Assembly (NCBI GenBank): GCA_964559845.1
Contig: CAZLJF010000009.1
Span: forward strand, 1 to 51,751
Source: WSZY01 sp964559845
GTDB taxonomy: Bacteria > Pseudomonadota > Zetaproteobacteria > Mariprofundales > Mariprofundaceae
Length of the DNA stretch: 51,751 nucleotides
Reading direction: 5' to 3'
Numbering within the stretch: position 1 is the stretch's first letter; each line of letters opens with the position of its first letter. This document shows positions 50,423 to 51,751 of the stretch, piece after piece. The position numbers were made by a program, and so were the translations under genes. The notes beneath the pieces are model-generated. The model saw only the letters and a list, made by a program, of their open reading frames with translations. It searched no databases and was not told where the DNA came from.

Positions 50423-51682
50423 ATGCGCTTTACGCTACTGCTTCTACTGATGACACTCTCAACCTCACTCTTTGCAGTGGAGTTCGATGTTTATCAATCC
50501 GAATATCGTCCCCTTCAACTTGCCTGGATGGTTCAGAGTAATACAGCGACACAGGATGAAGATGTTCAGCTCTATCACATCGTAGAAAACGACCTGACGA
50601 CCAGCCGGTCATTCTCCACACTTGATCCCCTGAGCTTTATTGCCGATACAAGCTCAATCCTGCAGAAAATCGATTATGCCGACTGGCGCATTATCGGTGC
50701 AGATATGGTGGCGGCATGCCTGCTGAACCGGACGGAGAAGGGCTGGCAGGCCGACATCCAGATCCATGACCCTTTTCGCAGCAAACTGCTTGCAAGCACC
50801 ACGCTGACGCATGAAGAGAGCAAACTTCGCACCCTTGCACATCGGGTCTCGGACTTCATCTATCACACCATTATCGGTGTGCATGGCCACTTCAGTTCCC
50901 ATATCCTTTACGTGAAAAAGAGAGGTGATCACGCCGATCTGATCTATATGGATCAGGATGGCGCTAACCTGCAGGCAGTAGGCAAAAACTTTACGCTTCT
51001 TCTCTCACCTGACTGGGCTCCTGATGGCCGGCATGTGGCCCTGAATACCTATGTCGGCAATCGTCCAAGGCTGGAGATTTTTGATCTGGCAACAGGCAAG
51101 CGGCAAGCCTTTGGCAGCTTTAAAGGGTTGAACAGCACACCTGAATATTCGCCGGATGGGCGCTTTATTGCGGCAGCACTCTCCCACACAGGCAATACTG
51201 AAATACATATTTATGATTTGAAGAAGCAGAAATGGCGGCAGTTCACCCATCATCCGGGCATCGATACCACGCCGACATGGTCGCCGGATGGGAAGTGGAT
51301 CGCCTTTACCAGCAACCGGAGCGGTACGCCCCAGATCTATCGCAAACCTCTTGCAGGCGGAAAAGCCAGGCGCATCAGCCTGAAAGGCAAATATAATACA
51401 TCTCCGGTCTGGGCTCCGCATGGCGACCGGGTGGCCTTTATCACCCAGAAAAACTGGGCCTATGCACTTGCCACTGTTCATATTGACGGCAGTGGACTGC
51501 GCTACCTGGCGACCGGCCGGCGTATCGAATCACCAAGCTGGTCGCCCAATGGCCAGATGCTGCTCTATTCTGCAGAAAATGATGGTATTCGCCGAATTTA
51601 CCGAATTCCGGCCTGGGGCGGAAAGGCCGTGCCAATCACGCCCGCCAACATTGATGCATCCGATCCTGCATGGTCACGCTAG
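50423..51682 (+). CDS. tolB: Tol-Pal system protein TolB
   Basis: TolB is a periplasmic protein that shuttles between TolA and Pal. It has a signal peptide (MRFTLLLLLMTLSTSLFA), an N-terminal alpha/beta domain (about 25-150), and a six-bladed beta-propeller with repeated WD40-like PD40 motifs: WAPDGRHVAL, YSPDGRFIAA, WSPDGKWIAF, WAPHGDRVAF and WSPNGQMLLY. Length 419 residues is typical. It follows tolA by 27 bases, and pal would be expected next; the remaining 69 bases of the window show no start of it. Confidence 0.96.
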   Translation: MRFTLLLLLMTLSTSLFAVEFDVYQSEYRPLQLAWMVQSNTATQDEDVQLYHIVENDLTTSRSFSTLDPLSFIADTSSILQKIDYADWRIIGADMVAACLLNRTEKGWQADIQIHDPFRSKLLASTTLTHEESKLRTLAHRVSDFIYHTIIGVHGHFSSHILYVKKRGDHADLIYMDQDGANLQAVGKNFTLLLSPDWAPDGRHVALNTYVGNRPRLEIFDLATGKRQAFGSFKGLNSTPEYSPDGRFIAAALSHTGNTEIHIYDLKKQKWRQFTHHPGIDTTPTWSPDGKWIAFTSNRSGTPQIYRKPLAGGKARRISLKGKYNTSPVWAPHGDRVAFITQKNWAYALATVHIDGSGLRYLATGRRIESPSWSPNGQMLLYSAENDGIRRIYRIPAWGGKAVPITPANIDASDPAWSR

Positions 51683-51751
51683 CGATCATAAACATCCACC
51701 CTAGACAGCACGAAAACTTTGGTGTTCAATTCAGGAAGTTTCTGAACAGAG

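Overview
The window is a housekeeping segment of a proteobacterial chromosome. Evidence for this: a Tol system (ybgC-tolQRAB), two UbiH/COQ6-type quinone hydroxylases, CmoM, and the clusters lepA-lepB-DUF4845-rnc, era-recO-pdxJ-acpS and rimP-nusA-ylxR-infB-rbfA-nrnA-truB. The mix of features (endonuclease-type MutL, DUF448 fused to an L7Ae-like tail, split rnc/era cluster) would fit a deep proteobacterial lineage such as the Zetaproteobacteria (Mariprofundus-like). That placement is inference, not proof.

Layout. (1) 1-800: an unrecognised 83-residue gene on the minus strand with a perfect Shine-Dalgarno sequence and a TTG start, next to a ~160-bp element bounded by inverted repeats. (2) 796-6003, minus: cinA/pncC-like, pgpA, thiL, acpS, pdxJ, recO and era, tightly packed. 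(3) 6054-7548, plus: a free-standing unit for a 35-residue membrane miniprotein with its own terminator, then a TraB-family membrane protein. This block separates era from rnc. (4) 7596-11326, minus: rnc, DUF4845, lepB, lepA. (5) An aldehyde dehydrogenase (plus), then a minus-strand series of two secreted hypotheticals, hflX, miaA, mutL, two FAD quinone hydroxylases, tRNA-Leu(CAA) on the plus strand, a SWIM/SNF2 helicase and uvrB. (6) 26.4-27.7 kb: an accessory island with a solitary Mrr-type restriction endonuclease bracketed by integron attC-like sequences. (7) typA (plus) converges on the minus-strand translation/RNA operon, which runs ppiA-truB-nrnA-rbfA-infB-ylxR-nusA-rimP when read left to right. 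(8) cmoM (plus) converges on a minus-strand group: a peptide-type ABC binding lipoprotein, a TrmA/RlmD-type methyltransferase, a receptor-like Ser/Thr kinase and MidA. (9) 44772 to the end, plus: trxA with its own terminator, then yebC-ruvCAB-ybgC-tolQRAB. pal would be expected just beyond the right edge.

The genes fall into core sets: translation and RNA maturation (IF-2, RbfA, NusA, RimP, TruB, MiaA, CmoM, LepA, TypA, RNase III), DNA repair and recombination (UvrB, MutL, RecO, RuvABC), cofactor and lipid synthesis (PdxJ, ThiL, AcpS, PgpA, quinone hydroxylases) and envelope integrity (LepB, Tol). The parts least explained by known biology are the 35-residue miniprotein unit, the 83-residue protein at the left edge, the N-terminal half of the CinA-like protein, the extracytoplasmic domain of the kinase, the two secreted hypotheticals and the restriction-enzyme cassette.
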